NCBI GenBank assembly: GCA_021495925.1
Contig: JAKEKT010000090.1
Span: forward strand, 1 to 64,000
Source: Diplodia intermedia
Lineage: Eukaryota; Ascomycota; Dothideomycetes; Botryosphaeriales; Botryosphaeriaceae
Reading direction: 5' to 3'
Length of the DNA stretch: 64,000 bases
In this document: positions 24,062 to 36,213 of the stretch, piece by piece
How positions within the stretch are numbered: the stretch's first letter is position 1
How the letters are laid out: every line of letters starts with the position of its first letter
Notes under the pieces: model-generated
Told to the model about the DNA's origin: nothing
Database searches by the model: none
Seen by the model: only the letters and a program-made list of their open reading frames with translations
Position numbers and translations under genes: made by a program

Positions 24062-25397
24062 GGTAGCGGTAGCGGCGGTGTCGTGGCCCGGCGGCGGTGG
24101 GCGAGGCTGCAGCTCAGTCCGTCGAGAGCGACGTGGTGGGCGCGCGGCGGGCGGTCGAGCGAGCTGGGACCGGGACGGAGACTGGGTCTGGCGCGGGCTC
24201 TGGGACGGGGACGGGGACGGGGCCTGGGACTCTGGCTTGGGCGGGACGATGGCCGTCGCGATGCTCGCTTACGCTGCTGCGGCCAGGACCAGGACCGTGA
24301 CGGGCGCTGTGATCGGAGCTGCTATCAACGCTCGCCATGCACGCTCGGCGTTCGAGAGAGGCGTCTTGGATGGCGATTGTGCGGCAGTGCAGCGCCCAGA
24401 TATGCCCGCCCGCGCCCGTCACGAGGCGCGGCAGGCAGGGCGGCGCGCGCGAGTCACGCAAGCCGGCGGCGCGCACGCGTCTTCGCAGCGATGAGCTCAT
24501 GTCTCACTCGACCTCGACGCCCTCGACAGCTCCAGCGCGCAGCTCTCCCACCGCGTCCCGCGCCTCCCCCACGCTGCTCGTGGGCCGACCAAGCCCTCGT
24601 CATGCGCCCGCTGACCGGGATCGCTGCGCCGTCCCTTGCGCCGCCCTGGCCGCAAGCCGCATCGAGATCGGGCCCTGCCGCCGGAACTCCGCGTGCCTTC
24701 CAACCTTACTTGGCCGCTGCGCATCATCCGCCCCTCTCTCGCTGCCTGACCGCCGCCCTGCGTATATTGCCGCCGTTAACCTGCAGTAGTCCCTCCAGCA
24801 TGTCTCCCGTCAGCTGCCGCTGACATCTGCCTGGCTCCGTTGTTCCATACACACCACTCCATCACATGCTGCCTGGGATTAACGAGCCTCCATCGGTCCG
24901 TCCGCTAGAAACAGCCCGCCCTTCTATCGCGCCGATTGTGCCTTGAGCCGTTCCTCGTGACCCACTTCCATCTGCGTCCGGGTGTTCCTGAAGAACATCC
25001 GCCCGCAACTACCTAGGTGATGTCACTTCGCACGAACCCTAAACTGCCATCAGCCATGCGCTGTCCGTCATACCCCGCGTGATGGACTTGTGGGGTTATG
25101 TGTATATACGACCTAGTGCCTCGAAGCTTCACAGCCCTCGACAGCTCTGAAGAGGTCATCGGTACCTCTGCGGATCACAACTTCCGCGCGTTACAACGTA
25201 TCTTGCACGCGAAAAATTCCATGTCACCAAAAACAAATCCCTTTGATTTTTGAACCCAGCGCAGCTATCTGTGTGGTACTCACGAAGAGCACGAAATTCT
25301 AGCTACGTGCGCAGTGCTGGTGCCATCCAGGTGCACTTTGGCTTGCAGCCGAGTGAAATTGAAGCAAAAAGAACAGAAGTACCACCCGGACACGTCT
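24062..25397. other. 5' flank of the CCCH gene and 3' flank of the next gene
   Basis: GC-rich sequence with a purine-rich G tract at 24,160-24,245 just upstream of the CCCH start codon, including a four-run G-quadruplex motif at 24,202-24,222. The telomere-box-like AACCCTAAA occurs at 25,035. Long open frames over 23.3-24.8 kb on + are antisense shadows. No gene is supported. Confidence 0.5.
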
Positions 25398-27322
25398 TTA
25401 GATGCCGCCGCCACGGGTCAATCCGGCCGTGTAGTTGTTGTTCGTCCAGCCAAGCTGCAGGTCGTCCATGAAGAACACCCTGTCTTCGGCCGTGTCACTC
25501 CAGTAGTATGACCTCATGCGGATCGAGGACAGGTCCGTAAAGTCTCCACCTTCACTAGCGAAGTCAACCTTGGTCAGCTGGCATTTGCCGTCCTCGTCGA
25601 CAGTCGCCTCCGAGCATGGCACCATGTCAAAAGTCGAAATCGCATGGAGCCCTTCCACCTGGTCAATAGCGTTCCAACGGAAACCGGAAACCTCAAGGGT
25701 GCAGTTGAGGGGGTCTGGACCGCTATCGAGAGGAATGGGGCCCTTGTTACAGGAGAAGGAACCGCCATAGGCGTTGAAGTGGAAGGCAGAGTCACTGATG
25801 CAATTGCCATCAGCGCTGATGCTACCGTTCCGAGTTGAACCATTCTCGGGCTGCTCCGACGCGGTTGTCGTCCTGTTGGGCAAGTACATGACCAGGTATG
25901 GGGGCGAGGCAGGGCTGATTGCATCGGAATCCGTCGGGACGTACACGAAGCCTTCGTTGAAGACAAGGTGGTTAGTCGGGTTGTTAACACCAACGAACGG
26001 ATCCGAAGTGGTGACCACGTTGTCATGGCCCTCATCAAACTGTGTGTAGTAAGTGCACGCCGAAAGGGAGGTTCAAGGGGAGAAGACACTGACGTTGATG
26101 GTGAAGTTGCCGAAGTCGCAACCCTCCCCGCACATTGCAGATGTTGGCGTCGGATGCGCACTGGTACTGGCATTCCAATACGGAGGGAAGGTGTTGGGGG
26201 TCGAACTGGCAGCGTGCACTGTCGTCGTCTTGCTCACGATGGAAACGTCCGCCGAAGGAGTGTCATACCAAGTCAAAGTTACTGTGACATTGCGGGTGGA
26301 GGTCTGGGTTGTGAGCGGAGTAGAGTCAACGTGCGAGTGAGGAGGCACCGAGACTCCACCAGTGACTCCGGTGACAAATCCAGAGCTTTGCAGACCCGGG
26401 GTATACCCTGACGAGTTCCAGCCATGATAACCCCAGCCAGTAGACGGAGACGCATACGGGGTGGCATGTGGAGACATGGGAGGAGTGACATTGGATGAAC
26501 TTGTAGCCACGTGAGGAGATGACAGGGTGACGTTGGATGAACTTGTAACCGCCGGGGATGATGGAGTGCCTATCAGAGAGGTGGAACCTTGAGAAGAGGA
26601 ACCATACTCTGGATAGGCATCGGAGATGGTCGAGGTTCCCAGGAACACGGTAGTAGAACTGGTCGCGACGACAACCGTGGTAGGCTCCTCACTCTTTGTC
26701 ACCCACGCCGTGGACGTTGAGGTAGACTCCGAGGGAGTATAGTCCGTGGCGGTGATGAACTGCGTCGAAGTGGAAGTGATCCAAACCTCACTGGTTGTAT
26801 CCTTGGGCGGAACAACAGTAAACGTGGATTGGCCGGACATGACCGTGATGGAATCGGTGGGGTCGGGGGATCCACAAGGCCAGAGGGTGGAAGTGCCATC
26901 CATCGCCTGAACGAGCTGTCCACCGGTTGGGCAAACAAAGCCAGACGGCGGAAGCGCAGCAGAGGTCGAGGAGGGCGTGGCAGCAGGAGGTGTGGTCGAA
27001 GGCGAGTTCGAGATGCAGCCGAGAGTGGTCGTCACTGTGACAGTGGGACCAGTAACGGTGGTAGTCCAAGCCGTAGTAATCGTCACCGTGCTGGCTGCTA
27101 TGGTGACAGTCCTAGGGTAGAAGGGTAAGTGTTGACGTGACAATGGGGAAGATCAGAGAGAACTTCGGATGGAAGATCTTCCAGTGAAGCGGGTGCCGAC
27201 GATTAGCGAATGGGATAGACTCAGGAGCAGTGGACGATATGAGGGAAATGTAACACTTACTCCTGGGCGAGCGCCGGGAGGAGGAACGCCATGAAGGCGA
27301 GCCACGCGTGAATGAGCATCAT
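25398..27322 (-). CDS. Secreted Ser/Thr-rich wall-type protein with conserved C-terminal domain
   Basis: Exons 27322-27261, 27111-26094 and 26039-25398 give 573 aa. Exon 1 encodes little more than a signal peptide (hydrophobic WLAFMAFLLPALAQ). Residues about 21-340 are Ser/Thr/Pro-rich, with many TVTVTTT, SSSNVT and TTVVVATSS runs typical of heavily O-glycosylated fungal surface proteins. A short Cys-containing segment (FVCPTGGQLVQAMDG) lies near residue 90. The C-terminal 220 residues, from CGEGCDFGNFTINFDE onward, form a Cys-containing globular part seen at the ends of similar fungal mucin-like proteins; I cannot name a function. No GPI signal or transmembrane segment follows. The first intron has a clean GTAAGT donor. 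Confidence 0.8.
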
Positions 27323-28341
27323 GGCTCACTTGGCGAACGAGCTGGGATGCGAAGCAGTGAGATGAGAGGTCAAAGAAAGTGAGAGGTGTCGACCACGGAG
27401 GATGGGCGTCGGTTATCGGGTGAGTGAGTGTCAGTCGCCGGTAAAGAACGAATGAGTGTGGTGGAGAAGGAAAGGAAGAAGAGGAGGAGGGCGGGCGAAG
27501 AGAAGGGCCCTTATGCTCGGCGGCGGGCGCTAGAGCCAACTAAGCGAGCCGTCCCGTGGATCAACCGTCTTTCCGCCGCCGCGCGTGGCTCTGATTCGCC
27601 AGAAATAAGGCGCGCACGGTCCGCTTGTCGTTTTGCTCGACCCAAAAGAGCAGGCTCACGTCATAGGCCTCGGGCCAGGGAAGCTACGGTCGGCTGCAGC
27701 CCCATCAGCGAGCTGGCTGCGCTGGTACTAGGTGCTGGCACTCGGAGGGATCTAGTGACACGAAATGCGAGGGCAGACGATCACGGCAGTCAATCTTCAG
27801 GGCAGTAAGCCATGCAGGTACCCCTCTGCCAGTGCTGCCAGCCGGAGCCACAACAGAAGATGCATCTTGGTCTGTGGGTAGGCTGCCGACCATGCAGGGC
27901 GGTCCGCTCATCCTTGACCGTGTAACGCCAGGGCGGGTAAGGCAACATGGCATTGACGCTGTGTCACCGCCGCCGGGGCTGTGGCTGTGGGCATACTGTG
28001 AGCAACGTCTTGAGAATGCAGCTGGCTTACTGACGCCTTCGGACGTTGGTTTTGAGCACTTTTACCGCTCTCTCCAGATACTCGGCCACTGAACAAACCC
28101 AGATCAAATTGCTGACATCAAAGGATCTCCGTAGTATGACTACAATCTCTACAGCACTTGCAAATTTTCCGATAACGAGTTGGGATCTGAAGAGGCCCGC
28201 TGCACCTCCCGAAACAAGCAATTTCAAGGCGCATTCCCCACCGCATCTCCCACGCTGCCTCTAAAAAAAAAAGAAAAAATCAAACAAGAAATCCCCCACC
28301 ACACCACCCGCCGGCCGCCCGTCCGCCCGCCCGCGCCCCCC
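27323..28341. other. Intergenic
   Basis: About 1 kb between the start of the wall-type protein gene and the stop of the Gly/Pro-rich gene, both minus strand. It should contain the promoter of the former and the 3' UTR of the latter. An A-rich run lies at 28,262-28,278. No RNA gene or coding region is recognised. Confidence 0.5.
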
Positions 28342-29199
28342 TCACTCAACCTTATGCAACACCAACCAAACCGGCGCCTGCCCCAACCCCCTCCCCCTCC
28401 TCTCCGTCCAGCCCTGCTTGCTCAGCGTCTCCGCCGCGCGCTCGTCCTTGTACGCGATGGTGCTGCCCTTGTACCAGCGCCCGTTGCCGGCCTCGGTGAC
28501 CTCGCTGACGGCCCACGCGTCGTCGCCCTTGCCGAGGTGCTCGAGCAGCTGCCTGACCGACCAGCCCACGTCGGCGTCCCAGATGTTGAAGCCGCCCATC
28601 TTCCGCGCCGGCACCGCCACGCCGCGCCGCGCGCCGTCCTTCCACGGCCCGATCTCCGTCTTGCGGAACACGTGCAGCCGCGTCTGCTTCGGGTTGTAGA
28701 TGAGGCCGACGCCGGCGCGCCCGCCGCCTCCCGTGCGCCGCGGGAGCGTCTTGGGGTTCGCCGCGTCGCCGTCCGAGCCGTCGTTGTCGTCGTCGCCGTC
28801 GCCGTCCGAGCCGAAGTGCCAGTTGGGACCGCCGCCGAAACCTGGCGCCGCCATCCACGGCGCCGCCATGAAGCCGCCGCCACCACCACCACCACCACGA
28901 CGGAACGGCGGAGGGCCGTGCGGCGGGAAGAAGCCGTGGGGAGGAGGAGGAGGCGGCATGCCGCCGAAACCGTGGCCGTCGTCATCGCCGGGAGGACCTG
29001 GAGGCGGGCCGCCGCCGCCACCGAAGAAAGGGGGAGGACCACCGCCGCCGCCGCCGCCCATGAAGGGATGGTGAGGGGGAGGGAACATGGGGGGCCCGTC
29101 GAAGAAGCCGGGGCCGCCGGCGAGCATGGGGTCGAGGAAGTCCGGGGGCTGGTAGCCGCCGTAGGCGCCGTGCCAGGCGTGGGGTGGGAAGCGGGACAT
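28342..29199 (-). CDS. Gly/Pro-rich protein with conserved C-terminal region, unknown function
   Basis: A single open frame of 285 aa starting at the ATG of MSRFPPHAWHG. The frame continues upstream to 29,460, but those residues are low-complexity and look like 5' UTR. Residues about 20-115 are mostly Gly, Pro and Phe, with GGGGGGG and PPPPPP blocks and FFP/PPF spacers that suggest phase-separating or RNA-associated low complexity. An acidic patch (DGDGDDDNDGSDGD) follows. The last 120 residues look folded, with TRLHVFRKTEIGPW, GGFNIWDADVGWSVRQLLEH and GNGRWYKGSTIAY. The family is not recognised. It is probably a conserved fungal protein, because the C-terminal part has ordinary amino-acid composition and runs to a clean stop. 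Confidence 0.7.
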   Translation of the reverse strand: MSRFPPHAWHGAYGGYQPPDFLDPMLAGGPGFFDGPPMFPPPHHPFMGGGGGGGPPPFFGGGGGPPPGPPGDDDGHGFGGMPPPPPPHGFFPPHGPPPFRRGGGGGGGGFMAAPWMAAPGFGGGPNWHFGSDGDGDDDNDGSDGDAANPKTLPRRTGGGGRAGVGLIYNPKQTRLHVFRKTEIGPWKDGARRGVAVPARKMGGFNIWDADVGWSVRQLLEHLGKGDDAWAVSEVTEAGNGRWYKGSTIAYKDERAAETLSKQGWTERRGRGLGQAPVWLVLHKVE

Positions 29200-30038
29200 G
29201 GCTGGGTTTGGTCGGTTTTGTGGGAGAGGGAGGGAGGGAGGCGGGTGGGTGTTTTGTTGAAGAGGACAAGGTCGAGGGGGGCTGAGGGGTTGTTGTTGGC
29301 TTGATTGAAGGGGTAGCTTTGTGGAGGCCTCGAAGTGTGGTGCTGGAGGATGTCGTCGTGGCTTGCCTTGAGCTTCGCTTGTACTGTGGGAACAGCAGTC
29401 AAAGTGGATGAAGGAGAAGTGTCGGTATTTGCAAGGAGGTGGCCCTTTTGTGGTGTTCAACCTGAGTTCTTAGCTGTGGGCAGAAGACCGAAGCATAAAC
29501 TCCTTGGAATGGTGGTCACAGACTGTTGCGGGTGCTCCCTTATTGTAAGCAGCTGTGGCACGCCACGAAAGAACAACGTTTGTCAAGAGACAATCGTAGG
29601 AGCATTTGGGCTCTGTTGGAAGTCAGGTTTTTCTGCTTTGCTGGCATGTCATCTTCTGTTTCCCTTGTTTGTTGGCTGAGGAAACGTGGAGAGGGGTTTG
29701 TAGAGAATTGGGTGTCAATGAAAACAGCATTTGGGCGGGTGATTAGTGCTTGTAGTAGCATGATAAAGAACTTTGGGACAGGGGATAAGGAAAATAAACC
29801 ACGGGGAGCATGCACGCACGAGACTTTACTCCTGAGGAACTCTGTGTGAATCCAGCACCTGTGCAAACACAAGGATATTCAGTAGAGTAGCTCCGGTGAA
29901 CACAACATGAAGAAACAAAATGACAAGGAACGTGGAACGAAGATATTGGATATCTTGAATCTTCATGAGTTAACGACATTGTAGAATATAGAGCAGCTGA
30001 TCACTCGCCCAAAAAAGCCCATTGATTCAAGCCTTTCC
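29200..30038. other. Intergenic
   Basis: Promoter side of the Gly/Pro-rich gene and 3' flank of the CPSF100 gene, both minus strand. Only short overlapping open frames occur. No signal stands out. Confidence 0.5.
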
Positions 30039-33000
30039 CTACCCCCCAGCCACAACGGCCAATCCTTCGTAAATTTTTCTCTTGACGGCATAAAAAGTTC
30101 CATCAGGCCGTCCTGGTCCCATGACGCCAAACCCACTGCTCTCCACTTCAATCTTGCCTGTCCCACTCTTCCTAACCACCACGGAGCCGTTGATAAGTAG
30201 TGTACCCTCACCACGGAACTCTGCCGCAAAGCCTGATGATTGCATAATCTTCCGCAGGTCCGCGAGTCTCAGGTCGCCCACATGCAAAGGCTGGGCGACC
30301 GAGCGCGTAGCAGCGGCCATGCTGGCAGGCACGATGTCGAGAACCGGTGTTATGTTGACTTCCTTGCTCCCGTTGTCCTGTTCCGATGATTCTTGGCTGT
30401 CGCCCTTGGCGCCCTTGACCTTCTTCTTGATGCCGCCATCATCGGTTGCTGAGTCGTCTTCCTCTGGAAGGAGCGCTTCTAAACGCCCTGTGATCGCAAC
30501 GACCCCAAGACCCTTCACGTTCTGCCAACGCAGACGACGAACGATGCTCTGACTGAGTTTGACCGTCCACGCGTTGGTGTCAACGCTTGCATCGACCGTG
30601 ACACCGATCGTTGGTGTGAACACGTCGACTGCGGCCTCCGTTGTATCGGCAGTCGCCGCCTCGATCAGCTTCCGGCAATCTGCCGCCAGCGCCAGCGTCT
30701 CCTCCTGCTCACCGCCGACGAGAATGAGCTTGCGCGGTCGGATCATGGGTATCAGCAGCTGCAGACTTCGCTTGTCGTGCAAGCCCGAGAAATCCACAAA
30801 CGCGATCCTGCACTCGAGTCGTACAGTCTCCCGCGTGAAGATAATCTTGGATGGGCCGGCAACGACTTCCTCAGAGGCCTCGTCTTCAGACTCTCCGGAA
30901 TCATCGTTTTCGGCCTGCTCGTCATTGGTGACGCTGCCTTGTACAGAGCCGTCCTGCTGTCTGCGGCGTTTCGTTGTGCCGTTCGCCGCCTGCCGTTTGC
31001 CTGAACCGGGCTTGCCTGTCTGTTCGTCCCACTTGCGCTTCTGGCCAACGCCCGAATCTTTCTGCACGGCGCCATTCCGCATGTCCTGACCGTCCACTTC
31101 GTCACGCTCCTCTGCCCGAAGGTATTCCTCTGGTCGAATGAGGTCTCCAAATTCGTCTCCGCGCCTTCTCTTCGCAACGTAGGGGAACATCTTTTCTCTG
31201 CCCTTTTTGCCCCGGGTGTCGTAATCGTGCACGTTTTTGCGGCGTAGAAGAATGTTGATGCCGAGTTCCGCATCGCTAAGTCCCAGCTTTTGTCGAGCGT
31301 GCGTCATGGCTGCCGAAATATTCAACGACTTTCCCTGGTGTTCGGTGTCCGATTCTTCCGAGGACTCTGAGGTGGTTGACGAGCGGTCATCGATGACATC
31401 TGCTGCGGTCTCCAGCGAAGTTGCGCCGTCGGGCTGTAGAGTGTTATGCAGTTGACGCTGCTGTGCGAGGTAATGCTGGTACAACGGGACCTCGTTGCCT
31501 TCGAGCGGTGTTGCCTGAGGTACATCCACAGTTGCTTCGGCACCGCCAGCCTGCTGCACAGCAGCATCCTCACCAGCCTCGGCGGACTTCGTGGTGCCGC
31601 TTCGTTCCGCCCAAAGCTCGTAAAGCAATCTGCCCAGTCCTTTCTTCAGGTCTGAAGATTGTGCAACTCGTTCCGTCAAGACGACAAGATTTCGGCTGTC
31701 GGCGGCGAGATTGCGCAGAGCCTCTCTGGAAAAGCCCCATTGCAACGAGACATCGCTTGCCAAGATGACCTTGGGGCCAGTCGTGGAAAGCATGCGACTG
31801 ACCTGGGATTTGCGTTCTAACAGCCTCACATTTCTGAAGTCAAAGGGCGCATTGGGCTTCTTTGCGTCATCCTTCCCGTCTCTTGACCTGCCCTGTTGAC
31901 CTCTTGTACGTTTGACATCGTCCCCACCCTGGCCACTGCTTGCCACTTCGAACTCGCGCACGATGCCCTCGTCCATCCACTCCAGCATACTCCTTGCGTA
32001 CCGCATTGTTGCGCCACACGTGCGGCTGGTGAGGTACAAAGGGGCATTGCCAAGCGAATGAGGCTCCGCGGACCAAGCGCTCTCCAGTAGATATGCCAAC
32101 TCCAAGATGCGGGCACTCGAATCCGAGGGAATCAGGACGGAGCCGCCGTTGGAGACCGTCTCCTTGATCATGTTGAGCAGCAGCTCGTCTCGTTTTTGTC
32201 GGCCGCCGGACAGAGCGATACGTTCCGCACCTCTGCTGCTACAGATCATAGCCGTTGGCCGCCGCAACTGCTCAATGACCTCGGCACCGCCAGCGCCAGA
32301 TCCGCCCAGCCAAGCGGCGCCAGAGAGAACGTGCTCTCTAGCCTGGTTCCAGTCTACCGCGTACACGACCGACTCCATGCCATGTTGGATATGCCATATT
32401 GTGCCGCCCAAAGTATGTCCAGCGCTGTAGGCGGTGATGGTTAGGCCATTGAGCGGCGGAGAGAAGGGCGAGGGCAGTGGTTGATGCGGCTGAGAGTATT
32501 TGAGCGGATTGATGAGCGAGAAATAATGGGCGATTTCCTCGGTGGAGGGAGGTTGAAGGAGGATGTTGGGGTGGCTGCCGCCTTGGAGGGCAGGGAATGA
32601 ATAAGCCGAGTCGGATAGAGCAGCTTCCGGGATGATTGAGGATGCGAGAGGGCTCGAGGAGTAGAGGTCTTGGAGGAGGGTCCGGCCAAGAGATATAACG
32701 GGAGTGGTTGCGTAGACGGGAATACGAGCGAACAGCGGAAAGTGTTTGCAACAATGAGCGAATGCACCAAGGTGGGCGGTTGTTGCGTGGGTGAGCAGAA
32801 TCACCGAGAGGGTTGGGATTTGCCTGTACGCAGCCGGGTCAGCATTGGATTCGGTCGATCAACAAAGCATGGCTGCTTGGGGCGCGCGTCCTACCTCTCG
32901 AGCTCCTTGAGCTTCTCAGCGTTGAAAGCTTCGTCCCAGCCAACGTCGACCAGGATCTTGATGCCGCCATCCAGCTCGAGCAGGGACTGCGATGCGGCTG

Positions 33001-33040
33001 AGGCCGACTGCGCGCCCAGAAGGGGAGTGAAGTTGAACAT
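30039..33040 (-). CDS. CFT2: Cleavage and polyadenylation factor subunit CPSF100/Cft2
   Basis: Core subunit of the nuclear complex that cleaves pre-mRNA 3' ends, the catalytically inactive partner of CPSF73/Ysh1. Exons 33040-32895 and 32823-30039 give 976 aa. The start FNFTPLLGAQSASAASQSLL and the LDGGIKILVDVGWDE strand open a metallo-beta-lactamase fold. The metal-binding HxHxDH is replaced by LLTHATTAHLGAF, as expected for CPSF100. Further marks are AGHTLGGTIWHI, the beta-CASP segment with VLIPSDSSARILELAYLL, and DFSGLHDKRSLQLLIPMIRPRKLILVGG near residue 720. Charged, Ser-rich insertions (about 480-690) are disordered. The 71-nt intron near the 5' end was set from GTAGGA and TACAG. Confidence in the family is high. 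Confidence 0.92.
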
Positions 33041-36000
33041 GGCTGCGGCGCGAGGGGTGCGCGGGCACGCGGACTCAGACTATCATGCAATGGGCATAGC
33101 AAGGTGGGCGACAGCGGTGATGGAGGGGTGCTGGCAAGGCTACTGCTACAGGTGCTGGAGGCCGCGGCGCGCGCGTGCTGATGGTGACGGCAATGCTGGC
33201 TTTGGTGTCGCGGCTGCACGTCGACCGCGTTTCCTGCGGCCCGTGCGCGCCCAGCCCTGCAAACAAGGCAAACACAGTCTCGCCGCGCATCCCCTTTGGG
33301 AATAGGCTGTCCTCGAACCATGGGCGCGATGTCATTCTTTGACCATCCTCTAATTCAACCTCCTCTCCCCGCGCTGGCCGTCGAACTGCTGCTGGGCTCC
33401 CTCATGCAAGGCCAATTGGATCCCAAATGAGCCGGCCAATATGTCCAGTTTCACCCAGAGCATCTGGCTGCTCCCCTCCCCCTGGATGTTGTGTATTGGT
33501 GCTTAAATCCGGCCACTGACACTGTCGATCAGCCCGGAGCTGACATCCGCATATGAGCGGCCGTGAAGTCTGACATGGGCTATCCATCACTCGGGTTCCA
33601 CCAGATACGCGACCCCTGATGCGATCCCTCCGTTGGCGTCAAGCTTCGTGTGGCGGCAATAGACCGGCCCTCAGCCTGGTACGGGTCAGTCTGCCGATCG
33701 ACATGCTCCCAGCGATTACTTATCCTCCTCTGACGAACGCATAAACATTCTGCCGTCGCTCGCCAAACGATATCCGGTGGTCAGCACCTACGCCACTTGG
33801 CCCCATTTCGCCTGCTCAAATTGGGGGACTGCTGCATTGGAGACGGCCGGACGCGAGCCGGTTACGCTTTCTGGCGGCGTGCACAGGGGCTAGTTCCAGA
33901 CCCGCCGGTCTGGCGTGGTACAGCCAGCGCAGCCAAAATGACGCCGCCCGCCGTTGTCGATACTGCATGCGATCGCGACGATCGTGCCTCGTACTCCTGA
34001 ATCTATCGCCGAATAAGATGGCGTCGTGGTACGTGATGGCTTACTCCGCCGCTTACAGCACCAACGGGCGCTCCGTCCAGCCAGGTACCTCACGCCGTGG
34101 CCAAGCCTCAATGGCAGCAGGGTGGACTTCGGGACGGGGATTCCCATTGTCCTACGGTCAGCCAAACGCTGCCACGGTCGACCATGCCGCGACCCGTGTC
34201 GCAGCTTTGCCAATCTCTCACCGGCCATGCTGCCGCCTGAGAACGCTCCTAAGCCGAGATGCTACAGGTCACATCTCGTCGCCGGCCGGGCTCACCCATT
34301 CGGACCATCCCTGCAGAAGGCATGTGTGGGATCCCCAGAGAGGCTGGTCCGGGCACTACCACCTCGAGCCCCAGCGCGCTGGACCTCATGCATGCTGCAC
34401 GGGAAGTCAATCGTGACGTCCAAACACTCCCGCACGCGTTGGCCCTGCCAAGCCCGGGCGCATGGGAGGGGAGCGCCTGGCGACGTTCGGCAGGCCGGCC
34501 GAGCGAGGTGCGCAAGGTGTGGCGGGAGGCGGTGCCGGCAGTCAGCCCAGCCCGGCCAGGGCAAGAGCCGTTTTTGTGCGACCTTTCGCTTGAACCTGGA
34601 GGCTGCAAGGAGTGCTCGGCTAGCAACATCCCCCAAGCCGTGCCACACGAATGGCGGTTGACAGAGGTTGTGCGCAGTGAGATTGTTGGAGCGGAGCATG
34701 CTCCGCCGCCGAACCCCGGCCCAGGCACGGCGGACATCTGCAACCTGAGGTCACAACCATACCTCCGTTTCGACGGCGCCCACGTGCGGACACGGCCTCT
34801 CTGCAGCGGGGCTGCCGCATCCGTCTTCACCTGCTCACGTCGCTGCACCACAACGGCGCCGGCGGTGATTTGGAAGAGTCGCGCCACCAATGGAGCAGCA
34901 AGGCCGGCCTCTGTTTCAAGCAAATGCACTAGAGAGGACGGCACGAAGGCTCTCCTCAACCGGAGCAGCACGGGCGAGCAGGGCGAAGTGGTGGGGAAGC
35001 ACTCTACGCATGTGATATGTGTCTGACAGCCATCGCCACAAGTGGACGGCTCACCTCTGGCACGGCAGCCTGTTTTTGGGCCTTCTGGAACGATCCAGGC
35101 CGCAAGAAGCCGGGCGTCAATGGGCTACGCTCGCACTAAATAGCAGCGTGCGAGAGGCAGGCGGGAGGCAGGCGGAGTGGCTTGCGATGCTCGGTCCGGC
35201 CGCGTGTCAGCCGACTGCGCTTCACAATCCCATCACACGCCAGTCGCTCCGTCGGCGGCTTGGGCGATCGCGTTCATGTAAAGCATCTGCTCAGCCCCCA
35301 CACGCGTGGATTTAGGGCTGCAGTTTGCGGCAAGCGGCGGCGCAACGCAGTGGCTGGTGATTGGCGTGGGTTGCACACGATCTGTTGTCTGCGATGCGGT
35401 GCCACGGCGCCGTGCGGCCAAGGGATCCCCAGGATCGGCGCGGGTGCTTGCTGCGGGCGCGCGTCAACGACGTTGCGGTGCGCTTAAGGGCGGGCCACGG
35501 GCGGATGGTGGCCGCGAGGTCAAGGGACTCGGGCTGGCCCTGACGGGGTTGACCGCGCAGGGATGGCGTCGCAACTGATCAGCGCGCGGCGGAAAGTTGG
35601 CCGGGATGCAGGCGGGTACGCGACGTTAGCCAAAGTCAAAGGTGCCGCAGCGAGGATCGGCTTTTCGGCGGCGCCACTCTCGCTGCCCCTCCACGCCCGC
35701 GCAGCAACACCGCGCCGCCCCCGGTCGCTCCACCCGCCCAGGCGCTGCTCCCTGAGCGCTGCCCTGAGATCGCAAAGATTGGCGATGCCAGCAGGAAAAT
35801 GCCCTCGTATACCCGCGAACCCCACACCCGCGCCACCAGCCAGCAGACCAGATTGCTCTCCCGGCCAGCCTAGCCGCTTCCATCCCACGGGCTCCCTGCC
35901 CGCCAAACACCGCCCCCGCCTCTGTTTCGCCCGCCCATTTATCACTGGCCGCTGATCCGCTCGCGGTAAGCAGCCTGCCGACTCGCGCCCTCGCTCCTCG

Positions 36001-36213
36001 CTCACGCTCAGTCAGCCCGCCCTCCATCACACTCCTTCGCTCTACATAATCCGGTGCTCGCCGTCCGCCCCGCCCCTAAAGCCCAAGCTCCCGCCGCCGC
36101 CAGGTGACGCGCCTGAGGGAGCTCGCCTATCGTCCTGCGCCAGAAGCCCTGCGTCAGATCGCATATCTGATGCCCCCGTCCTGCCCGTCTCTCCTCCAAT
36201 TCTCCTCCACAAC
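33041..36213. other. 3.2-kb divergent intergenic region between CFT2 and the Zn2Cys6 gene
   Basis: GC-rich sequence separating the divergently transcribed CFT2 (minus) and the regulator gene (plus). It should hold both promoters. Several open frames of 100-255 codons exist, for example at 34,259-35,026, but on both strands at the same place, with no domain or splice logic. I treat them as chance in GC-rich DNA. Confidence 0.5.

Noticed and set aside
34249..35026. Overlapping frames of 240 and 255 codons on both strands
   Set aside because: Both strands are equally open in GC-rich DNA, with no conserved motif, signal peptide or splice pattern.
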